Assembly (NCBI RefSeq): GCF_019443505.1
Contig: NZ_CP080377.1
Span: 3,534,001-3,598,000, forward strand
Direction: 5' to 3'
DNA: 64,000 bases
From: Janthinobacterium sp. PAMC25594
GTDB lineage: Bacteria > Pseudomonadota > Gammaproteobacteria > Burkholderiales > Burkholderiaceae_D
The translations under genes were made by a program, and so were the position numbers. This document shows, piece after piece, positions 1 through 10,034 of this stretch; within the stretch, counting starts at the first letter, position 1, and the number at the start of each line of letters is the position of its first letter. The notes below the pieces were generated by a model. The model did no database searches and had not been told where the DNA came from. It saw only the letters and a list, made by a program, of their open reading frames with translations.

Positions 1-711
1 TTTGCGCTGACCGCGTTCGACGAATACGACGAAGTACGTTACCAGTGCTACCAGAATCACGATGAAAATCGCGCTGAAGCTGCCGATCGAACCATTCGAC
101 ACCTGAGTGAACAAGCCACCCAACGCCGACGGCAGACCTGCTGCAATCCCGGCAAAAATGATGATCGAGATGCCATTCCCCAAGCCACGCTCGGTAATTT
201 GCTCACCCAACCACATCAAAAACATTGTTCCGGTCAACAAAGTGACGACCGTCACGAAGCGGAATGCAAGACCAGGTTCCAACACCAGACCAGCTTGCGA
301 CTCCAGTGCGACTGCAATGCCTAACGCTTGGAACAGTGCCAGGGCAACCGTGAAATACCGGGTGTACTGGGTGATCTTGCGACGACCTGCTTCGCCTTCT
401 TTTTTCAACGCTTCCATCTGCGGTGACACGATCGACAGCAATTGCATGATGATCGAGGCCGAGATATAAGGCATGATACCCAGCGCAAACACTGTAAAAC
501 GAGACAAGGCACCGCCCGAGAACATGTTGAACATGCCCAGGACGCCGCCTTCGTGCTCCTTGAACAGCGAGGCTAATTGTGTCGGGTCAATCCCGGGAAC
601 CGGGACGTGAGCACCGATACGATAAACCACCAATGCGCCAAGCAAAAACCAGAGCCGTCCCCAAGGGAAACCGGCCGCTGCACTTTTAGCAAGTTGTGGA
701 TTAGTCGCCAA
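1..711 (-). CDS. secY: SecY, preprotein translocase channel (partial)
   Basis: N-terminal 237 codons of SecY, the ten-helix channel of the SecYEG translocon in the inner membrane; the 3' end lies beyond the left edge. The reverse strand reads [20 protein letters not shown] at the start, then [19 protein letters not shown] and, at the edge, [10 protein letters not shown], all typical of SecY. The start is TTG at 711, preceded by GGAG at a suitable spacing. No ATG fits this N-terminus. It follows rplO by 32 nt at the end of the spc operon, as in other proteobacteria. Identity is certain; the TTG start is very likely. Confidence 0.95.
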   Translation of the reverse strand, partial: MATNPQLAKSAAAGFPWGRLWFLLGALVVYRIGAHVPVPGIDPTQLASLFKEHEGGVLGMFNMFSGGALSRFTVFALGIMPYISASIIMQLLSIVSPQMEALKKEGEAGRRKITQYTRYFTVALALFQALGIAVALESQAGLVLEPGLAFRFVTVVTLLTGTMFLMWLGEQITERGLGNGISIIIFAGIAAGLPSALGGLFTQVSNGSIGSFSAIFIVILVALVTYFVVFVERGQRK

Positions 712-743
712 TTTTCGCTCCGATCAAGCTGTTAGCGGTCAAC

Positions 744-1175
744 TCAGGCTACCGAGCCGCCGGCTGCTTCGATGGCGGCTTTCGCGCCAGCGGACACTTT
801 CAAGCCCTTCAAATTCACCGCTTTGGTGATTTCGCCGGACAAGATCACGCGCACGTCACGGGCCAACACGCCCAGAACGCCAGCTTGCTTCAAGACCAGA
901 ATGTCGACATCGCCAACAGCCAGGTTGTTCAGATCGGACAGGCGCACTTCAGCTTTGAAGGTTGCGTGCATCGATTTGAAACCGCGCTTAGGCAGACGGC
1001 GTTGCAGAGGCATCTGACCGCCTTCGAAACCGACTTTATGAAAGCCGCCCGAACGCGATTTCTGACCTTTGTGACCACGACCCGAGGTTTTACCCAGGCC
1101 GGAGCCGATACCGCGACCGACGCGACGCTTGTAGTGCTTAGCGCCTTCGGCTGGTGCAATAGTATTCAATTCCAT
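744..1175 (-). CDS. rplO: 50S ribosomal protein L15
   Basis: 143 aa, normal length for L15. The start [20 protein letters not shown] and the Gly/Arg/Lys-rich segment [20 protein letters not shown] are diagnostic; this extended N-terminus threads into 23S rRNA in the large subunit. It lies between rpmD (30 nt upstream) and secY (32 nt downstream) in the spc operon and is co-transcribed with them. Nothing unusual is seen. Confidence 0.98.
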   Translation of the reverse strand: MELNTIAPAEGAKHYKRRVGRGIGSGLGKTSGRGHKGQKSRSGGFHKVGFEGGQMPLQRRLPKRGFKSMHATFKAEVRLSDLNNLAVGDVDILVLKQAGVLGVLARDVRVILSGEITKAVNLKGLKVSAGAKAAIEAAGGSVA

Positions 1176-1205
1176 GATTTGCTCCGTTCGTGTAAGCCCG
1201 AAGGC

Positions 1206-1385
1206 TTACCCGACAACTTTAACGAGATACGATACTTTATTGATCATGCCGCGTACGGATGGGGTGTCTTGCAATTCGGAAACCGAATTTACACGACGCA
1301 GACCCAGACCGCGCACGGTAGCGCGATGCGATTCGCGCGTACCGATCAAGCCCTTGACCAATTGCACTTTGACTGTGTTTGTCAT
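1206..1385 (-). CDS. rpmD: 50S ribosomal protein L30
   Basis: 59 aa L30, starting [20 protein letters not shown]. An in-frame codon 10 residues upstream would make a longer product, but it overlaps the end of rpsE. The ATG at 1385 has AAGGTGG just upstream and gives the usual 59-60 aa, so it is preferred. It follows rpsE by 10 nt. This is a small large-subunit protein of the spc operon. Confidence 0.97.
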   Translation of the reverse strand: MTNTVKVQLVKGLIGTRESHRATVRGLGLRRVNSVSELQDTPSVRGMINKVSYLVKVVG

Positions 1386-1395
1386 TTTGTCCACC

Positions 1396-1914
1396 TTAAG
1401 CCAGAATGTCTTCAACCGACTTGCCGCGTTTGGCAGCGATATCGGAAGCAGTGCTCATTTTCGACAGGCCGTCCAGCGTAGCGCGTACCAGGTTGTATGG
1501 GTTGTTCGAACCGGTGGATTTCGCCACCACGTCCGTCACGCCCATCACTTCGAAGATAGCGCGCATGGCGCCACCAGCGATCACGCCGGTACCAGGCTTA
1601 GCTGGGTTCATCAGGACCTTGGAGGCGCCGTGACGACCAACAACCGTGTGATGCAAGGTACCGTTTTTGAGCGGTACTTTGATCAGGTTGCGACGGGCTT
1701 CTTCCATTGCCTTCTGCACGCCAACTGGCACTTCTTTCGATTTGCCCTTGCCCATGCCGACGCGGCCATCGCCATCACCAACTACGGTCAGCGCGGCGAA
1801 ACCCATGATACGACCACCCTTGACCACTTTGGTCACGCGGTTGATCGCGATCATTTTTTCGCGCATGCCATCATCCGGCTTGTCGCTTTGCATTTTTGCT
1901 TGCATTTTTGCCAT
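1396..1914 (-). CDS. rpsE: 30S ribosomal protein S5
   Basis: 172 aa S5, a component of the decoding-site and mRNA-entry region of the small subunit. The dsRBD-like N-terminal half contains [17 protein letters not shown] and the loop [18 protein letters not shown], the region where spectinomycin-resistance changes fall in other species. The C-terminal half has [17 protein letters not shown]. It sits between rplR and rpmD in the spc operon. No anomaly is seen. Confidence 0.98.
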   Translation of the reverse strand: MAKMQAKMQSDKPDDGMREKMIAINRVTKVVKGGRIMGFAALTVVGDGDGRVGMGKGKSKEVPVGVQKAMEEARRNLIKVPLKNGTLHHTVVGRHGASKVLMNPAKPGTGVIAGGAMRAIFEVMGVTDVVAKSTGSNNPYNLVRATLDGLSKMSTASDIAAKRGKSVEDILA

Positions 1915-1923
1915 GATTGATCC

Positions 1924-2286
1924 TTAGAACTTCAGACCGGCTTCGCGTGCGGCTTCTGCCAACGCTTTCACACGGCCGTGGTAACGGAAACCGGAGCGGT
2001 CAAACGCAACTTCGGTAATCCCTGCTTTCAACGCTTTTTCAGCGACGCGCTTGCCGATCAAGGCTGCAGCAGCGGCATTGCCGCCTTTGCCGGATTGGCC
2101 TGCCAGTTCAGCGCGAACTTCCGCTTCAGCCGTCGAGGCCGAAACCAGGATTTTTGCATCCGGGCTGATCAGGTTGGCGTAAATATGCAGGTTGGTGCGG
2201 TGCACCGACAAGCGATTTACTTTCAATTCCGCAATCTTGATGCGGGTTTGGCGTCCGCGGCGAAGCCGTGATTCTTTCTTATCCAT
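1924..2286 (-). CDS. rplR: 50S ribosomal protein L18
   Basis: 120 aa L18, the 5S rRNA-binding protein of the central protuberance. It starts [20 protein letters not shown] and ends with the conserved [20 protein letters not shown] motif. Standard spc position between rplF and rpsE, 9 nt before rpsE. Confidence 0.98.
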   Translation of the reverse strand: MDKKESRLRRGRQTRIKIAELKVNRLSVHRTNLHIYANLISPDAKILVSASTAEAEVRAELAGQSGKGGNAAAAALIGKRVAEKALKAGITEVAFDRSGFRYHGRVKALAEAAREAGLKF

Positions 2287-2299
2287 CGTCAGCCCCTAA

Positions 2300-2833
2300 T
2301 TACTTCTTCTTGGTTTCTTTAAGCTTAACCACTTCGTCCGCATAGCGAACGCCCTTGCCTTTATAAGGCTCAGGAGCGCGGTAAGCACGAACTTCAGCGG
2401 CTACCTGGCCAACCTGTTGACGGTCGATACCTTTAATCAGGATCTCGGTCGGGGTTGGTGTTGCGCAGGTAACGCCAGCTGGCATGTCATGCACTACAGG
2501 GTGCGAGAAACCCAGGGACAGATTCAACTTGTCGCCTTGAGCTTGCGCCTTGTAACCCACGCCTACCAGGTTCAGCTTTTTCTCGAAACCCTTGGTGACG
2601 CCAACAACCATGTTGTTGACCAGTGCGCGCAGCGTGCCGGACATGGCATTGGCTTCGCGGCTGTCGTTCGCCACGTCGAAACTCAGGGTTCCTGCATTGT
2701 TTTCCACTTTGACCTGGCCGGTGAGGGCCTGGGAAAGTACGCCCAGCGGGCCTTTTACGGTGATCGCTTGTGCGGAGATGGCGACTTCGGCGCCAGCTGG
2801 CACTACGATAGGCATTTTAGCTACTCGAGACAT
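2300..2833 (-). CDS. rplF: 50S ribosomal protein L6
   Basis: 177 aa L6, starting [20 protein letters not shown]. The frame stays open 15 codons further upstream into rpsH, but AAGGAG sits just before the ATG at 2833 and this start gives the normal length. It ends with the conserved [21 protein letters not shown]6 lies near the sarcin-ricin loop in the large subunit. Co-transcribed in spc. Confidence 0.97.
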   Translation of the reverse strand: MSRVAKMPIVVPAGAEVAISAQAITVKGPLGVLSQALTGQVKVENNAGTLSFDVANDSREANAMSGTLRALVNNMVVGVTKGFEKKLNLVGVGYKAQAQGDKLNLSLGFSHPVVHDMPAGVTCATPTPTEILIKGIDRQQVGQVAAEVRAYRAPEPYKGKGVRYADEVVKLKETKKK

Positions 2834-2843
2834 GTGTAACTCC

Positions 2844-3239
2844 TTAAGCCACGTAGCAAATAACTTCGCCGCCGACACCGGTAGCGCGTGCTTTGCGGTC
2901 AGTCATGACGCCTTGCGGAGTCGACACGATCGCCACACCCAAGCCATTCATCACAACAGGGATCTCGTCTTTACCCTTGTAGACGCGCAGACCCGGACGG
3001 GACACGCGCTCCAAGCGCTCAATGACGGGACGGCCAACATAATACTTCAAACCGATTTTCAGTTCCGCTTTGCCACCAGCTTCGGTAACAGCGAAATCTT
3101 CAATGTAACCCTCGTCCTTCAGGACGCTGGCAATCGCAATTTTGACTTTCGACGATGGCATGGCCACGGTCGTCTTTTGCACGCCTTGTGCATTGCGAAT
3201 GCGGGTCAGCATATCGGCGATAGGATCGCTCATACTCAT
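2844..3239 (-). CDS. rpsH: 30S ribosomal protein S8
   Basis: 131 aa S8, starting [18 protein letters not shown] and ending [20 protein letters not shown], both hallmark stretches. S8 nucleates central-domain folding of 16S rRNA. In E. coli it represses the spc operon by binding its own mRNA near rplX/rplE. A comparable site here was not established. Located between rpsN and rplF. Confidence 0.98.
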   Translation of the reverse strand: MSMSDPIADMLTRIRNAQGVQKTTVAMPSSKVKIAIASVLKDEGYIEDFAVTEAGGKAELKIGLKYYVGRPVIERLERVSRPGLRVYKGKDEIPVVMNGLGVAIVSTPQGVMTDRKARATGVGGEVICYVA

Positions 3240-3253
3240 TGCATATTCTCCTA

Positions 3254-3559
3254 TTACCAGCTTGCTTTTGTCATACCCGGAATTTCACCACGCATGGCGA
3301 ATTCACGGAGCTTGATACGACCCAGACCGAATTTACGGAATGTGCCGCGCGGACGACCAGTGATGGCGCAACGGTTACGTTGACGCGTCGGGTTCGAGTT
3401 ACGTGGCAGCGCCTGCAATTTCAGGCGAGCTTCGTAGCGCTCTTCTTCCGATTTCGATTGATCATCGACGATGGCCTTGAGAGCTTCGCGCTTAGGGGCG
3501 AATTTCGCCACCAGGTCAGCACGCTTGATCTCACGATTAATCAGTGACAGTTTGGCCAT
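3254..3559 (-). CDS. rpsN: 30S ribosomal protein S14
   Basis: 101 aa S14 of the long, zinc-free type: no CxxC zinc ribbon is present, and the C-terminal half reads [20 protein letters not shown]. It starts [20 protein letters not shown]. It follows rplE with only 2 nt between stop and start, so translation is probably coupled. Confidence 0.98.
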   Translation of the reverse strand: MAKLSLINREIKRADLVAKFAPKREALKAIVDDQSKSEEERYEARLKLQALPRNSNPTRQRNRCAITGRPRGTFRKFGLGRIKLREFAMRGEIPGMTKASW

Positions 3560-3561
3560 GA

Positions 3562-4101
3562 TCAGTTCCTGAAAGGGAATTTAAAGGCGGCGAGCAAAGC
3601 TTTGGCTTCGTCATCGGTCTTAGCGGTTGTCGTGATGCTGATATTCATACCGCGCAACGCGTCAATCTTGTCGTATTCGATTTCAGGGAAAATGATCTGT
3701 TCCTTGACACCGATGTTGTAGTTACCACGACCATCAAATGCACGGCCGTTCACACCACGGAAATCGCGTACGCGCGGCAGAGCCACGGTAATGAAGCGAT
3801 CCAGGAACTCGTACATGCGAGCGCCGCGCAGGGTGACCATCGTACCGATCGGATAACCTTCACGGATTTTGAAGCCTGCGATCGCTTTGCGGGACTTGGT
3901 GGTCACTGGCTTCTGGCCGGCGATCTTGGTCAAGTCAGCAACTGCGTGCTCGAGAACTTTTTTATCCGCGATTGCCTCACCAACACCCATGTTCAGGGTG
4001 ATTTTGGTCAGGCGTGGAACTTCCATTACCGACTTGTAACCAAACTTGCTGGTCAGGTCGGCAACGACTTTTTCTTTATAGAATTCTTGGAGACGTGCCA
4101 T
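3562..4101 (-). CDS. rplE: 50S ribosomal protein L5
   Basis: 179 aa L5, the 5S rRNA-binding protein that contacts the P-site tRNA. Conserved stretches include [40 protein letters not shown] and [16 protein letters not shown]. It lies 6 nt after rplX in the spc operon and directly before rpsN. Confidence 0.98.
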   Translation of the reverse strand: MARLQEFYKEKVVADLTSKFGYKSVMEVPRLTKITLNMGVGEAIADKKVLEHAVADLTKIAGQKPVTTKSRKAIAGFKIREGYPIGTMVTLRGARMYEFLDRFITVALPRVRDFRGVNGRAFDGRGNYNIGVKEQIIFPEIEYDKIDALRGMNISITTTAKTDDEAKALLAAFKFPFRN

Positions 4102-4107
4102 GATTTC

Positions 4108-4422
4108 TTAAGCCTTCACTACTTCGCCGGAGGATTTAAAGATGCGAACTTTCTTGCCGTCCACTTCTTTGAAACCCACGCGATCTGCCTTGCCAGTCGC
4201 TGCATTAAACAATGCAACGTTGGACACGTGAATTGGCATGGTCTTATCGACGATACCACCAGTTACGCCAGTCATCGGGTTTGGCTTAGTCGCTTTTTTA
4301 GCGATGTTAATGCCGTCAACCACGATATGTTCAGCATCGATACGCTGCTGTACCACACCACGTTTGCCCTTGTCTTTCCCGGTCAGAACGATGACTTCGT
4401 CGTTTTTACGAATCTTATCCAT
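4108..4422 (-). CDS. rplX: 50S ribosomal protein L24
   Basis: 104 aa L24, an early-assembly 23S-binding protein with a KOW motif: [19 protein letters not shown] near the N-terminus. It starts [12 protein letters not shown] and lies 9 nt after rplN. Second gene of the spc operon. Confidence 0.98.
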   Translation of the reverse strand: MDKIRKNDEVIVLTGKDKGKRGVVQQRIDAEHIVVDGINIAKKATKPNPMTGVTGGIVDKTMPIHVSNVALFNAATGKADRVGFKEVDGKKVRIFKSSGEVVKA

Positions 4423-4431
4423 TACGACTCC

Positions 4432-4800
4432 TTACAGGACTTCCGGTGCCAGGGACACGATTTTCATGAACTTCTCAGTACGCAGTTCGCGTGTGACAGG
4501 TCCAAAAATACGGGTACCGATCGGTTCCAGCTTGGCGTTCAACAGAACGGCGGCATTGCCGTCGAACTTCACCAGGGAACCGTCTTGGCGGCGAACACCT
4601 TTAGCGGTGCGCACAACCACGGCGTTATAAATTTCACCTTTTTTGACACGGCCACGTGGCGCAGCAACCTTGACGGTTACCTTGATCACATCGCCAATGC
4701 CAGCATAACGGCGCTTGGAGCCGCCCAATACCTTGATGCACATTACTTCTTTGGCACCGGTATTGTCAGCCACTTCGAGCCGGCTTTCAGTTTGAATCAT
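4432..4800 (-). CDS. rplN: 50S ribosomal protein L14
   Basis: 122 aa L14, starting [20 protein letters not shown], with [20 protein letters not shown] and a C-terminus ending [11 protein letters not shown]14 contacts 16S rRNA at bridge B8. It is the first gene of the spc operon: the 253 nt upstream hold the rpsQ terminator and a promoter, giving an untranslated leader of roughly 180 nt. Confidence 0.98.
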   Translation of the reverse strand: MIQTESRLEVADNTGAKEVMCIKVLGGSKRRYAGIGDVIKVTVKVAAPRGRVKKGEIYNAVVVRTAKGVRRQDGSLVKFDGNAAVLLNAKLEPIGTRIFGPVTRELRTEKFMKIVSLAPEVL

Positions 4801-4986
4801 AGTATTCTCTTTCCCAACTTAAGCCGAAGAATCCACACAATGTAGACCCACGGTCAGTCTTGGTCCCGCCAGAGCCGCCCTGCTGGGCTTCACTGTTTGG
4901 GTGCATGACCTTCATACATCAACTGACCGCGAATGCTACTGTCTGTGGCCAGACACTTTGCGGCGTTACATGAACGAAGCCCGCAA

Positions 4987-5014
4987 GTATTACATACAAT
5001 TTGCGGGCCTGCAA
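4987..5014 (-). promoter_or_regulatory. Candidate sigma70 promoter of the spc operon
   Basis: On the minus strand TTGCAG (5014-5009) is followed after 16 nt by TAATAC (4992-4987). It lies just downstream of the rpsQ terminator and about 190 nt before rplN. Perfect 7-bp inverted arms (CCCGCAA at 4980-4986, TTGCGGG at 5001-5007) bracket the -10 element, which could make the start region a protein or RNA control site. The promoter call is by consensus only. Confidence 0.6.
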
Positions 5015-5024
5015 GTACTAATTA

Positions 5025-5046
5025 AAAGCCACCGCCGAAACGGTGG
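5025..5046 (-). terminator. Intrinsic terminator after rpsQ (end of S10 operon)
   Basis: Directly after the rpsQ stop the minus strand has CCACCG-TTTCGG-CGGTGG followed by CTTTTAATT. This is a 6-bp GC stem with a U-rich tail. It separates the rplC-rpsQ transcript from the spc transcript, matching the S10/spc boundary known in E. coli. Confidence 0.7.
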
Positions 5047-5053
5047 TTTTTAT

Positions 5054-5326
5054 TTAAACGGTTGGTGCGGCTTGAACCACACGTGTTACCGTCCATGCCT
5101 TCGTTTTGGAGATCGGGCGACCTTCCTGGATCTCGACCGTATCACCGGCCTTGACTTGGTTGGTCTCGTCATGCGCGTGATACTTGTTCGAGCGCATGAT
5201 GATCTTGCCATACAAAGGATGTTTTACGTGGCGCTCGATCAGAACGGTAACGGTCTTGTCCATCTTGTCCGAAACCACTTTACCGATCAGCGTGCGCTTG
5301 AGCGACTGTTTCACTGGTTCGTTCAT
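5054..5326 (-). CDS. rpsQ: 30S ribosomal protein S17
   Basis: 90 aa S17, with [20 protein letters not shown] and [20 protein letters not shown] typical of this primary 16S-binding OB-fold protein. Its start overlaps the rpmC stop by 4 nt (ATGA), so translation is coupled. It is the last gene of the S10 operon and is followed by a terminator hairpin. Confidence 0.98.
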   Translation of the reverse strand: MNEPVKQSLKRTLIGKVVSDKMDKTVTVLIERHVKHPLYGKIIMRSNKYHAHDETNQVKAGDTVEIQEGRPISKTKAWTVTRVVQAAPTV

Positions 5327-5514
5327 TTGGCTTCCTTCAGATTCATTACCGTCTTCACACGCGCGATATCGCGGCGTACCTTCTTGAGCTGCGAAGTGTT
5401 GCTCAGCTGCTGCGTAGCGATTTGCATACGCAGGCCGAACTGTGCCTTCAACAAGTCATTCAGCTCTTTTTGCAGAGCTGGCTGGTCTTTGCCGCGGAGT
5501 TCAGATGCTTTCAT
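5323..5514 (-). CDS. rpmC: 50S ribosomal protein L29
   Basis: 63 aa L29, starting [21 protein letters not shown] start four codons upstream is possible in frame, but GGAG six bases before the ATG at 5514 and the family length favour this one. L29 lies at the peptide-exit side of the large subunit and helps form the trigger-factor/SRP docking site with L23. Confidence 0.97.
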   Translation of the reverse strand: MKASELRGKDQPALQKELNDLLKAQFGLRMQIATQQLSNTSQLKKVRRDIARVKTVMNLKEAK

Positions 5515-5526
5515 ATACAACTCCAA

Positions 5527-5946
5527 TTATTGGCCGACTTGGCGGATGACAAACGTCGTCGCCAGTGGCAGTTTAGAGGCGGCAAGACGGAAAGCTTCCC
5601 GTGCCAGCGCTTCATCAACGCCATCCATTTCGTACAGTACTTTACCTGGCTGAATTTCAGCGACGTAGTACTCAGGATTACCCTTACCGTTACCCATACG
5701 GACTTCAGCCGGTTTGTTCGAAATCGGTTTGTCCGGGAAAATACGGATCCAGATACGGCCACCGCGCTTGATGTGACGCGTCATTGCACGACGCGCCGCT
5801 TCAATTTGACGCGCAGTGATACGACCGCGCGCAACTGCCTTCAGACCGAATTCGCCAAACGACACGGCGGTGCCGCGGCTGTGCGAAATACCGGTATTAC
5901 GGCCTTTCTGCTCTTTACGATACTTTCTGCGTGCTGGTTGCAGCAT
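5527..5946 (-). CDS. rplP: 50S ribosomal protein L16
   Basis: 139 aa L16, starting [20 protein letters not shown], with [20 protein letters not shown] and [20 protein letters not shown]. It positions the A-site tRNA near the peptidyl-transferase centre. Only 2 nt separate it from the end of rpsC. Confidence 0.98.
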   Translation of the reverse strand: MLQPARRKYRKEQKGRNTGISHSRGTAVSFGEFGLKAVARGRITARQIEAARRAMTRHIKRGGRIWIRIFPDKPISNKPAEVRMGNGKGNPEYYVAEIQPGKVLYEMDGVDEALAREAFRLAASKLPLATTFVIRQVGQ

Positions 5947-5948
5947 GA

Positions 5949-6773
5949 TTATTCTCCTGCTTTCTCAGCTGGTGCTGCTGCGGCGGCCGGTTTAGCGGCG
6001 GTACGCACACGTGCACCTGGTGCTGTGGATGGTTTCGCACCGGCACCGGCTGGACGTGGACGGCCAGCTGGCTTGCCATCGTCACGGCGTGGGCCGCGGC
6101 TTTTCTTCTCGTCAGCTGGGGTATCGATGACTGGTGCATCGCCGTTAGGCGCGCGGTCACCTTTGTATACCCACACCTTGACACCGATGATGCCGTAGGT
6201 GGTCGACGCTTCGCTGGTACCGTAGTCGATATCGGCGCGCAGGGTATGCAGAGGCACGCGGCCTTCGCGGTACCACTCTTTACGCGCGATTTCGATACCG
6301 TTCAGACGGCCGGACGACATGATCTTGATACCGAGAGCACCCAGGCGCATTGCATTTTGCATTGCACGCTTCATGGCGCGGCGGAACATGATCCGTTTTT
6401 CCAGCTGCTGAGCGATCGAATCGGCGATCAGTTGCGAGTCGATTTCTGGCTTGCGAATTTCTTCGATGTTCACGTGAACAGGTACGCCCATGATCTTGGT
6501 CAGCGCCGACTTCAGTACTTCGATGTCTTCGCCTTTTTTACCAATGACCACGCCTGGACGCGAGCTGTAGATCGTGAAGCGCGCGTTCTTGGCTGGGCGC
6601 TCGATAACGATGCGACCAACGGATGCGTTCTTCAGTTTCTTTTTCAGGTAAGCACGTGCTTTCAAGTCTTCGTTCAGCATGGCAGCGAAATTACCGTTGC
6701 CTGCATACCAGCGCGAAGCCCAGTTACGGGTGACCGCCAGACGGAAACCGGTTGGATGAATTTTCTGACCCAT
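5949..6773 (-). CDS. rpsC: 30S ribosomal protein S3
   Basis: 274 aa S3, starting [20 protein letters not shown] after a strong AAGGAG site. The KH domain carries [18 protein letters not shown] (the GxxG loop), and the C-terminal domain [21 protein letters not shown]3 forms part of the mRNA entry tunnel. The protein is about 40 residues longer than E. coli S3 because of an Ala/Pro/Lys-rich low-complexity tail after residue 225. Such tails occur in other betaproteobacteria, so it is probably unstructured rather than a new domain. Confidence 0.97.
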   Translation of the reverse strand: MGQKIHPTGFRLAVTRNWASRWYAGNGNFAAMLNEDLKARAYLKKKLKNASVGRIVIERPAKNARFTIYSSRPGVVIGKKGEDIEVLKSALTKIMGVPVHVNIEEIRKPEIDSQLIADSIAQQLEKRIMFRRAMKRAMQNAMRLGALGIKIMSSGRLNGIEIARKEWYREGRVPLHTLRADIDYGTSEASTTYGIIGVKVWVYKGDRAPNGDAPVIDTPADEKKSRGPRRDDGKPAGRPRPAGAGAKPSTAPGARVRTAAKPAAAAAPAEKAGE

Positions 6774-6782
6774 CGTGGCTCC

Positions 6783-7112
6783 TTAGTTACCGACAGTCAC
6801 GTAAACGTGACAGGATTGTTTCGAAATACGGTCGCCACGGCCTTTTGCACGCGCGGTGAAGCGCTTCAGGACCGGGCCCTTTTCGACGTAGATCGTTTTC
6901 ACGAACAATTCGTCGATGTCCGCGCCATCATTGTGCTCGGCATTCGCAATAGCGGATTCCAGAACACGTTTGATGATCGCAGCACCTTTTTTCGGGCTGA
7001 ATTGCAAGATGTTGAGTGCAGCGTCAACTTTCTTGCCACGGATCAGGTCAGCAACCAGGCGGCCCTTTTGGTCCGACAGGCGCACACCTTTGAGGATAGC
7101 TTTAGTTTCCAT
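6783..7112 (-). CDS. rplV: 50S ribosomal protein L22
   Basis: 109 aa L22, whose beta-hairpin lines the peptide exit tunnel. It starts [20 protein letters not shown] and contains [20 protein letters not shown] in the hairpin region. Its start overlaps the rpsS stop by one base (TAATG). Ninth position of the S10 cluster. Confidence 0.98.
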   Translation of the reverse strand: METKAILKGVRLSDQKGRLVADLIRGKKVDAALNILQFSPKKGAAIIKRVLESAIANAEHNDGADIDELFVKTIYVEKGPVLKRFTARAKGRGDRISKQSCHVYVTVGN

Positions 7113-7387
7113 TATTTCTTAGCCTTTTTGTCAGCTGCATGGCCCTTGAACGTACGGGTCAGTGCGAATTCGCCGAGCTTGTGACCAACCATGTTTTCGG
7201 AAACATAAACCGGCACGTGCAGCTTGCCGTTATGAACCGCGATCGTCAGGCCGATAAAGTCAGGCATGATTGTCGAACGACGCGACCAGGTTTTGATTGG
7301 CTTTTTGTCTTTGGCTGCTTGCGCGGCTTCAACTTTTTTCACCAGGTGGGCGTCACAGAACGGCCCTTTTTTCAATGAACGTGTCAT
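7112..7387 (-). CDS. rpsS: 30S ribosomal protein S19
   Basis: 91 aa S19 of the 30S head, starting [20 protein letters not shown], with [20 protein letters not shown] and [20 protein letters not shown]. Located between rplB and rplV and translationally coupled to rplV. Confidence 0.98.
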   Translation of the reverse strand: MTRSLKKGPFCDAHLVKKVEAAQAAKDKKPIKTWSRRSTIMPDFIGLTIAVHNGKLHVPVYVSENMVGHKLGEFALTRTFKGHAADKKAKK

Positions 7388-7397
7388 GTGCTACCCC

Positions 7398-8225
7398 TTA
7401 TTTCTTGCCGCGGCGCGAGACGATCATGGAAGTCGTACGCTTGTTGCTGCGTGTTTTCTTACCCTTGGTCTGTTGGCCCCATGGCGAAACTGGATGACGA
7501 CCAGCTGCTGTTTTACCTTCACCACCACCGTGCGGGTGATCGACCGGGTTCATGACCACACCGCGAACGGTAGGACGAACACCGCGCCAGCGCATCGCGC
7601 CAGCTTTACCGATTTTACGCAGGCTGTGCTCGGCATTGCCGACTTCACCAACCGTTGCACGGCACTCGATGTGCACGCGACGTACTTCACCCGAGCGCAG
7701 ACGCACTTGAGCATAGGTACCTTCACGTGCCATCAGCACAACGCCAGCGCCAGCGGTACGTGCCATTTGGGCACCTTTACCTGGCAGCATTTCGACGCAA
7801 TGCATCACGGTACCGACCGGGATGTTACGGATTGGCAAGCAGTTACCCGATTTGATCGGTGCTTCCGAACCGTTCATCACGCTGTCGCCAACGGCCATGC
7901 CTTTGGTTGCGATGATGTAGTGACGTTCGCCGTCGGCGTAGCACAACAGAGCGATATTCGCGGTGCGGTTTGGATCGTATTCGATACGTTCCACTTTCGC
8001 TGGAATACCATCTTTGGTGCGCTTGAAGTCGATCAAGCGATAGTGTTGCTTATGACCACCACCGATATGACGGGTGGTGATGTGACCGTTGTTGTTACGA
8101 CCAGCGGTCTTGGATTTCTTTTCAACCAGGGCAGCGAACGGACGACCTTTGTACAGGTCTGGGTTCACCACCTTTACCATGCCGCGACGGCCTGGCGAGG
8201 TTGGTTTCATCTTAACGAGTGCCAT
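7398..8225 (-). CDS. rplB: 50S ribosomal protein L2
   Basis: 275 aa L2, needed for subunit association and peptidyl-transferase activity. It starts [20 protein letters not shown]; an upstream in-frame extension of 16 codons is rejected because the ATG at 8225 overlaps the rplW stop as TAATG and gives the family length. The conserved peptidyl-transferase-side histidine region reads [18 protein letters not shown]. Confidence 0.97.
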   Translation of the reverse strand: MALVKMKPTSPGRRGMVKVVNPDLYKGRPFAALVEKKSKTAGRNNNGHITTRHIGGGHKQHYRLIDFKRTKDGIPAKVERIEYDPNRTANIALLCYADGERHYIIATKGMAVGDSVMNGSEAPIKSGNCLPIRNIPVGTVMHCVEMLPGKGAQMARTAGAGVVLMAREGTYAQVRLRSGEVRRVHIECRATVGEVGNAEHSLRKIGKAGAMRWRGVRPTVRGVVMNPVDHPHGGGEGKTAAGRHPVSPWGQQTKGKKTRSNKRTTSMIVSRRGKK

Positions 8226-8542
8226 TATGCAGCCTCCTCGGAGAAGTTGATTTCCTGGCCAGGCTTCAGGCACACGAAAGCACGCTTGGTATGGTTACGA
8301 CGACCGTTGAATTTGCCGGTGCGTTTCTGCTTACCTTCGCGGTTTGCAGTTTGCACGGACAGAACTTCAACCTTGAACAGCAGTTCGACCGCTGCCTTGA
8401 TTTCAGGCTTGGTTGCATCCGGCAGTACGCGGAATACAATTTGCTCGTTCTTTTCCGCGACCATGGTGGCCTTCTCGGAAATCACGGGCGCCAACAGCAC
8501 CTTCATCAAGCGTTCTTCGCTATGTTTCAAAATCGCGCTCAT
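8225..8542 (-). CDS. rplW: 50S ribosomal protein L23
   Basis: 105 aa L23, the trigger factor/SRP docking protein at the tunnel exit. It contains [20 protein letters not shown] and the Arg/Lys-rich loop [20 protein letters not shown]. Its start overlaps the rplD stop by 4 nt (ATGA) and its stop overlaps the rplB start. Confidence 0.98.
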   Translation of the reverse strand: MSAILKHSEERLMKVLLAPVISEKATMVAEKNEQIVFRVLPDATKPEIKAAVELLFKVEVLSVQTANREGKQKRTGKFNGRRNHTKRAFVCLKPGQEINFSEEAA

Positions 8543-9159
8543 GCCAGCATCTCCTCAATCTTGGCCAATGCAGCTTTGGTGACCAGGATCTTCTTGTAGA
8601 ACACCAGGGACATCGGGTCTGCGTGACGTGGCTCAACGACGAGTACGTTAGGCAGGTTGCGCGATGCCAGTTCCAGGTTTTCGTTCAGAACGTCGGTGAT
8701 GATCAGAACCGAATCAAAGCCCAGGCCGTTCAATTTTTGCGACAACAGCTTGGTCTTTGGCGCGTCGATCGTCAGATCGTCGATGACGATCAGGCGCTCT
8801 TCGCGAGCCAGCTGCGACAGGATCGAGCAGATACCTGCGCGATACATCTTTTTGTTCACTTTGTGGGTGAAGTTTTCGTCAGGCGAGTTCGGGAAAATCC
8901 GACCACCGCCGCGCCACAGTGGCGAGGACGACATACCAGCACGAGCGCGGCCGGTACCTTTTTGGCGCCATGGCTTTTTCGTCGTGTGGTGAACTTCTTC
9001 ACGGTCTTTTTGCTTGCGGTTACCACTACGTGCATTCGCTTGATACGCGATGACGACTTGGTGGATCAGCGCTTCATTGTAGTCACGGCCGAAAATCGTA
9101 TCGGCTGCAGCAACGTTCGAGGCGGCTTGACCTTGCGCATTCAGAAGCTTGAGTTCCAT
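8539..9159 (-). CDS. rplD: 50S ribosomal protein L4
   Basis: 206 aa L4, with the tunnel loop containing [21 protein letters not shown]4 represses the S10 operon in E. coli through a leader upstream of rpsJ. Here rpsJ is not at the head of this operon, so such control, if any, would have to act on the rplC leader. It follows rplC by 3 nt. Confidence 0.98.
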   Translation of the reverse strand: MELKLLNAQGQAASNVAAADTIFGRDYNEALIHQVVIAYQANARSGNRKQKDREEVHHTTKKPWRQKGTGRARAGMSSSPLWRGGGRIFPNSPDENFTHKVNKKMYRAGICSILSQLAREERLIVIDDLTIDAPKTKLLSQKLNGLGFDSVLIITDVLNENLELASRNLPNVLVVEPRHADPMSLVFYKKILVTKAALAKIEEMLA

Positions 9160-9162
9160 CGT

Positions 9163-9819
9163 TTAAGCTCCCTTCTTGGCTTTGGTTTTGATGGCTGGCG
9201 AGACAACTACCTGGCCATTTTTCGCACCTGGAATCGCGCCTTTGACCAGCAACAGCTGACGGTCGGCATCGATACGGGCGATCACGAGGTTCTGGATCGT
9301 ACGGTTAACGTCACCCAGATGACCGGTCATGCGCTTACCAGGGAAAACGCGACCTGGATCTTGTGCCATACCGATGGAACCTGGAACGTTGTGCGAACGC
9401 GAGTTACCGTGCGTTGCACGGCCAGAAGAGAAGTGATAACGTTTGATAACGCCTGCATAGCCTTTACCAATGGTAACGCCTTGCACGTCGATCTTTTGAC
9501 CGACTTCGAACAGGGAAGCAGCGACAACATCGCCAGCTTTCAGTTCAGCGGCTTTAGCAGCATCGACACGGAACTCTTTCAACAGAGTACCTGCTTCAAC
9601 GCCAGCTTTAGCGTGATGACCAGCAACAGCTTTGGTCACGCGGGAAGCGCGACGTTGACCGAATGCGACCTGAACAGCGGAGTAGCCATCTGTTTCAGGG
9701 GTTTTGATTTGCGCAACACGGTTGTTCGATACGTCCAACACGGTGACCGGGATCGAATCCCCTTCATCCGTGAAAATGCGCATCATACCAACCTTGCGAC
9801 CGAGAAGGCCTAGGCTCAT
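9163..9819 (-). CDS. rplC: 50S ribosomal protein L3
   Basis: 218 aa L3, starting [20 protein letters not shown], with the conserved [20 protein letters not shown] and [17 protein letters not shown] stretches near the peptidyl-transferase centre. AATGGAGAAAAA precedes the ATG. It is the first gene of its transcript here; in most relatives rpsJ lies directly upstream, whereas here rpsJ is about 7.8 kb away at 17661-17978. Confidence 0.97.
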   Translation of the reverse strand: MSLGLLGRKVGMMRIFTDEGDSIPVTVLDVSNNRVAQIKTPETDGYSAVQVAFGQRRASRVTKAVAGHHAKAGVEAGTLLKEFRVDAAKAAELKAGDVVAASLFEVGQKIDVQGVTIGKGYAGVIKRYHFSSGRATHGNSRSHNVPGSIGMAQDPGRVFPGKRMTGHLGDVNRTIQNLVIARIDADRQLLLVKGAIPGAKNGQVVVSPAIKTKAKKGA

Positions 9820-9912
9820 TTTTTCTCCATTCCCACCTGCGATTGGGCGGGGCTTGTTTAACTACAAAGTAACGTAGGATCCAAAAAAGACGAATCCATA
9901 CCGAAGCCGGCT

Positions 9913-9941
9913 AGTATATAGCACAAAAACCCTTGACGCAA
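9913..9941 (-). promoter_or_regulatory. sigma70 promoter for the rplC-rpsQ operon
   Basis: On the minus strand TTGCGT (9941-9936) is followed after exactly 17 nt by TATACT (9918-9913). A start near 9906 would give a leader of about 87 nt before rplC. The 215-nt gap between creD and rplC otherwise holds only a weak GC hairpin near 9977-10002. This promoter explains how the S10 genes are expressed although rpsJ is elsewhere. Confidence 0.7.
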
Positions 9942-10034
9942 CAAGTTAACACGGGGTATGTCAAAGTGTTGCGCGACGCCCCTGCGACAGTTGCCTGGGG
10001 CGCTGCAAAGGTCGGCTAATGTAGCATACATCGC

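Noticed and set aside
7655..7855. Short plus-strand frames inside the ribosomal operons
   Set aside because: All lie antisense to intact ribosomal protein genes and show no start signals or conserved features.
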